From an uncultured Clostridia bacterium (lineage in GTDB: Bacteria > Bacillota > Clostridia > Oscillospirales > Ruminococcaceae): 7,286 nucleotides of DNA. Positions within the stretch are counted from its first letter, which is position 1. Every line of letters starts with the position of its first letter. Both the position numbers and the translations under genes were made by a program. This document shows positions 5,830-7,286 of this stretch, one piece after another. The notes under the pieces were generated by a model. It did not search any database, was not told the DNA's origin, and was given only the letters and a program-made list of their open reading frames with translations. The stretch is from assembly GCA_947165805.1 (NCBI GenBank), contig CAMVBT010000125.1, positions 1 through 7,286 of the forward strand, read 5' to 3'.

Positions 5830-6729
5830 TTATATCCCGTTTATCAGCCGCTCGACCTCATCAAGCGCCGGCGGGTGCAGCGGCAGCGGGAACTGCGATA
5901 TTGCGACACCCGAACAGGCGCTCGCAAATCTCACAAACTCGTCGTCGCTCATATCGTGCAGCAGCCCGTAAACACAGCCTGCCTTGAATGTATCTCCCGC
6001 GCCGAGCGTGCTTTTCACATCGACTCTGAACGGCTTCATTCGGTGCATTTCGCTGCCTTTTCTGCCATAGAGCATATCTTCCCCGCCCTGCGTAATTATC
6101 GTCAGTCCGTCGGTCTCCGACTGCATCAGCGCGAACACTTCCTCGTTCGGCATTCCGGGATATTGCTGCGACGTACATTCGTGAGATACCACATTCACGG
6201 CAGCGTTTTTGTGCATGAAAGAGTCGTGCCGGCAGTCTATCGTAACATACGGTATGCCAAGCTCGATGCAATACTTCGCCGCGGTCAGCGACTCCTCGCC
6301 AAAAAACGGGTCTATCGCAGCGACCTTACAGCTTGCAATATGTTCTTTTTTCGGAACATTCCACCAGCGTTTTCCCGACGAGAAAAGCTGCTGAAAGAAG
6401 CCCATTGGCGTGCGGGTATTGCCGGAGATAACGACATAGTCCATTACACCCGCGTCGTTCTCTGTGAATGTCATTGGTGACATATCAACGCTCTTGCCGC
6501 TGTAAAACGATTTGAGCATCGGCGCAACTTCTGTTCCGATGTGATTTCCGTCCATTATGACCGACGCTCCGAGAGACGCGAGAAAAGTCGCAGCTGTTCC
6601 GGTCTCGCCGCCGGGAAGAAAATAGTGTTCGCTTATCTCGGAATACTCATCGGGACGAAGAAACCCGTCCTTCAGCAGGAACGAGTGCGTTCCGAGCACC
6701 ATTCCGAAAAGGTAAATATCCGCGTTCAT
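5830..6729 (-). CDS. PfkB-family carbohydrate kinase
   Basis: A 299-residue ribokinase-fold enzyme that phosphorylates a sugar or nucleoside hydroxyl with ATP. LPGGETGTAATFLASLGASV (38-57) is the first PfkB signature region; the Asn often found at GGxxxN is replaced by Gly/Thr. IITQGGEDMLYGRKG (211-225) is the strand and loop before the ATP site. VKSTLGAGDTFKAGCVYGLL (238-257) is the second signature, with the anion-hole GAGD and catalytic base Asp246. IDCRHDSF (164-171) faces the active-site cleft. The length is typical. ATG at 6729 has AGAGG seven bases upstream. The gene sits between two acetyltransferases, 34 bp after one and 21 bp before the other. The substrate cannot be named; fructose-, ribose- or modified-sugar kinases all look like this. 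Confidence 0.88.
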   Translation of the reverse strand: MNADIYLFGMVLGTHSFLLKDGFLRPDEYSEISEHYFLPGGETGTAATFLASLGASVIMDGNHIGTEVAPMLKSFYSGKSVDMSPMTFTENDAGVMDYVVISGNTRTPMGFFQQLFSSGKRWWNVPKKEHIASCKVAAIDPFFGEESLTAAKYCIELGIPYVTIDCRHDSFMHKNAAVNVVSHECTSQQYPGMPNEEVFALMQSETDGLTIITQGGEDMLYGRKGSEMHRMKPFRVDVKSTLGAGDTFKAGCVYGLLHDMSDDEFVRFASACSGVAISQFPLPLHPPALDEVERLINGI

Positions 6730-6763
6730 TCTATTGCCTCTTTCCTGTTTCCATTCCCAAAGA

Positions 6764-7279
6764 TCATCGTATCTGCTCTTTTTCCGTTTTCTCTATTGCA
6801 TATACAGATATTTCAGCACCGTCATCGTCAGTATATTTATCGGCAAGGCTCATGCCGATAGATTCTGCTGTTTTCGCGGATGGAATATTTCCGGTTCTCA
6901 TATATGAGTAAACGACCCTGAATGTCGTATGTGTAAACGCCCAGTCTCTTACGGCGGAAGCCGCTTCTCTGGCATAACCGAGACGTTGTTTGTCGGCTCT
7001 TATGTGATAGCCGATCTCGGGTCGTATAAAACTGTTGATGTTCTGCATTGTAATCCCGCAGTCGCCTATCATTTCACCGGTATCTTTCAGACATACCGCC
7101 CACAGTCCGAATCCGAACACACGATAACGCTCGGTATTTGTTTCTATCCATTTACGCACCCGTGTTTCATCGAATATATATGAATAATGCCGCATGATAT
7201 CTTTGTCGGCAAGCACACAATAAAGTGCGTCGAAATCATCATTATTCATTTCCCGAAGGGACAGCCGTTCTGTTTGCAT
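6764..7279 (-). CDS. GNAT-family N-acetyltransferase, start at or near the right edge
   Basis: A 171-residue acetyltransferase. MQTERLSLREMNNDDFDALY is a typical GNAT N terminus (TERL.LR). TGEMIGDCGIT (67-77) and RPEIGYHIRADKQRLGYARE (86-105) give the central strands and the acetyl-CoA loop QRLGYA (98-103). GNIPSAKTAESIGM (130-143) is the usual C-terminal motif with Asn131 and Ser134. The pattern fits RimJ/RimL-type enzymes acting on protein N termini or small amines; the substrate is unknown. Only seven bases remain upstream of the ATG, so the ribosome site is not visible and the frame stays open to the edge; a start slightly further upstream cannot be excluded. It is the first visible gene of the minus-strand cluster with the sugar kinase. 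Confidence 0.83.
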   Translation of the reverse strand: MQTERLSLREMNNDDFDALYCVLADKDIMRHYSYIFDETRVRKWIETNTERYRVFGFGLWAVCLKDTGEMIGDCGITMQNINSFIRPEIGYHIRADKQRLGYAREAASAVRDWAFTHTTFRVVYSYMRTGNIPSAKTAESIGMSLADKYTDDDGAEISVYAIEKTEKEQIR

Positions 7280-7286
7280 TGTTCTT

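Overview
The window looks like a piece of a Gram-positive anaerobe of the Bacillota, most likely a gut or rumen Clostridia of the Ruminococcus/Oscillospiraceae kind. This is inference from gene types (a Gly/Phe-rich carbohydrate-binding lipoprotein, a clostridial-type Fe-alcohol dehydrogenase, RimJ/RimL-like GNATs), strong AGGAGG-type ribosome sites and mid-range GC. All intact genes lie on the minus strand, so transcription runs from high to low coordinates.

Right part (7286 to about 4300): a tightly spaced cluster reads GNAT acetyltransferase (start near the window edge), PfkB-family sugar kinase, second GNAT, SAM-dependent methyltransferase and a small one-helix membrane protein. Gaps are 34, 21, 59 and 15 bp, which suggests one operon of metabolite- or peptide-modifying enzymes. 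The small membrane protein appears only if one extra base near 4462 is removed.

Middle (4179 to 1990): an iron-dependent alcohol dehydrogenase of the YqhD/BdhA type is followed 16 bp later by a Gfo/Idh/MocA oxidoreductase. The dehydrogenase carries all four metal ligands but is split by a one-base frameshift at about 3376-3378, directly after the third ligand.

Left part (1989 to 1): a clear sigma-A promoter (TTGACT-17-TATTAT) drives a geranylgeranyl-reductase-like FAD protein. Its stop overlaps, as ATGA, the start of a nitroreductase gene that breaks off after 22 codons. Just beyond lies, on the opposite strand, a decayed piece of an OmpR/PhoB-type response-regulator DNA-binding domain. Next comes a TATAAT promoter with an 11-bp-period direct repeat typical of OmpR-family operators, serving a secreted carbohydrate-binding lipoprotein cut by the left edge. 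The nitroreductase/regulator junction is either a real rearrangement or an assembly misjoin.

No tRNA, rRNA, CRISPR, insertion sequence or convincing rho-independent terminator was seen. The last ~35 bases at the left edge and two single-base frameshifts suggest that base accuracy is imperfect. No coherent new defence or mobile system is visible; the most interesting area is 600-850.
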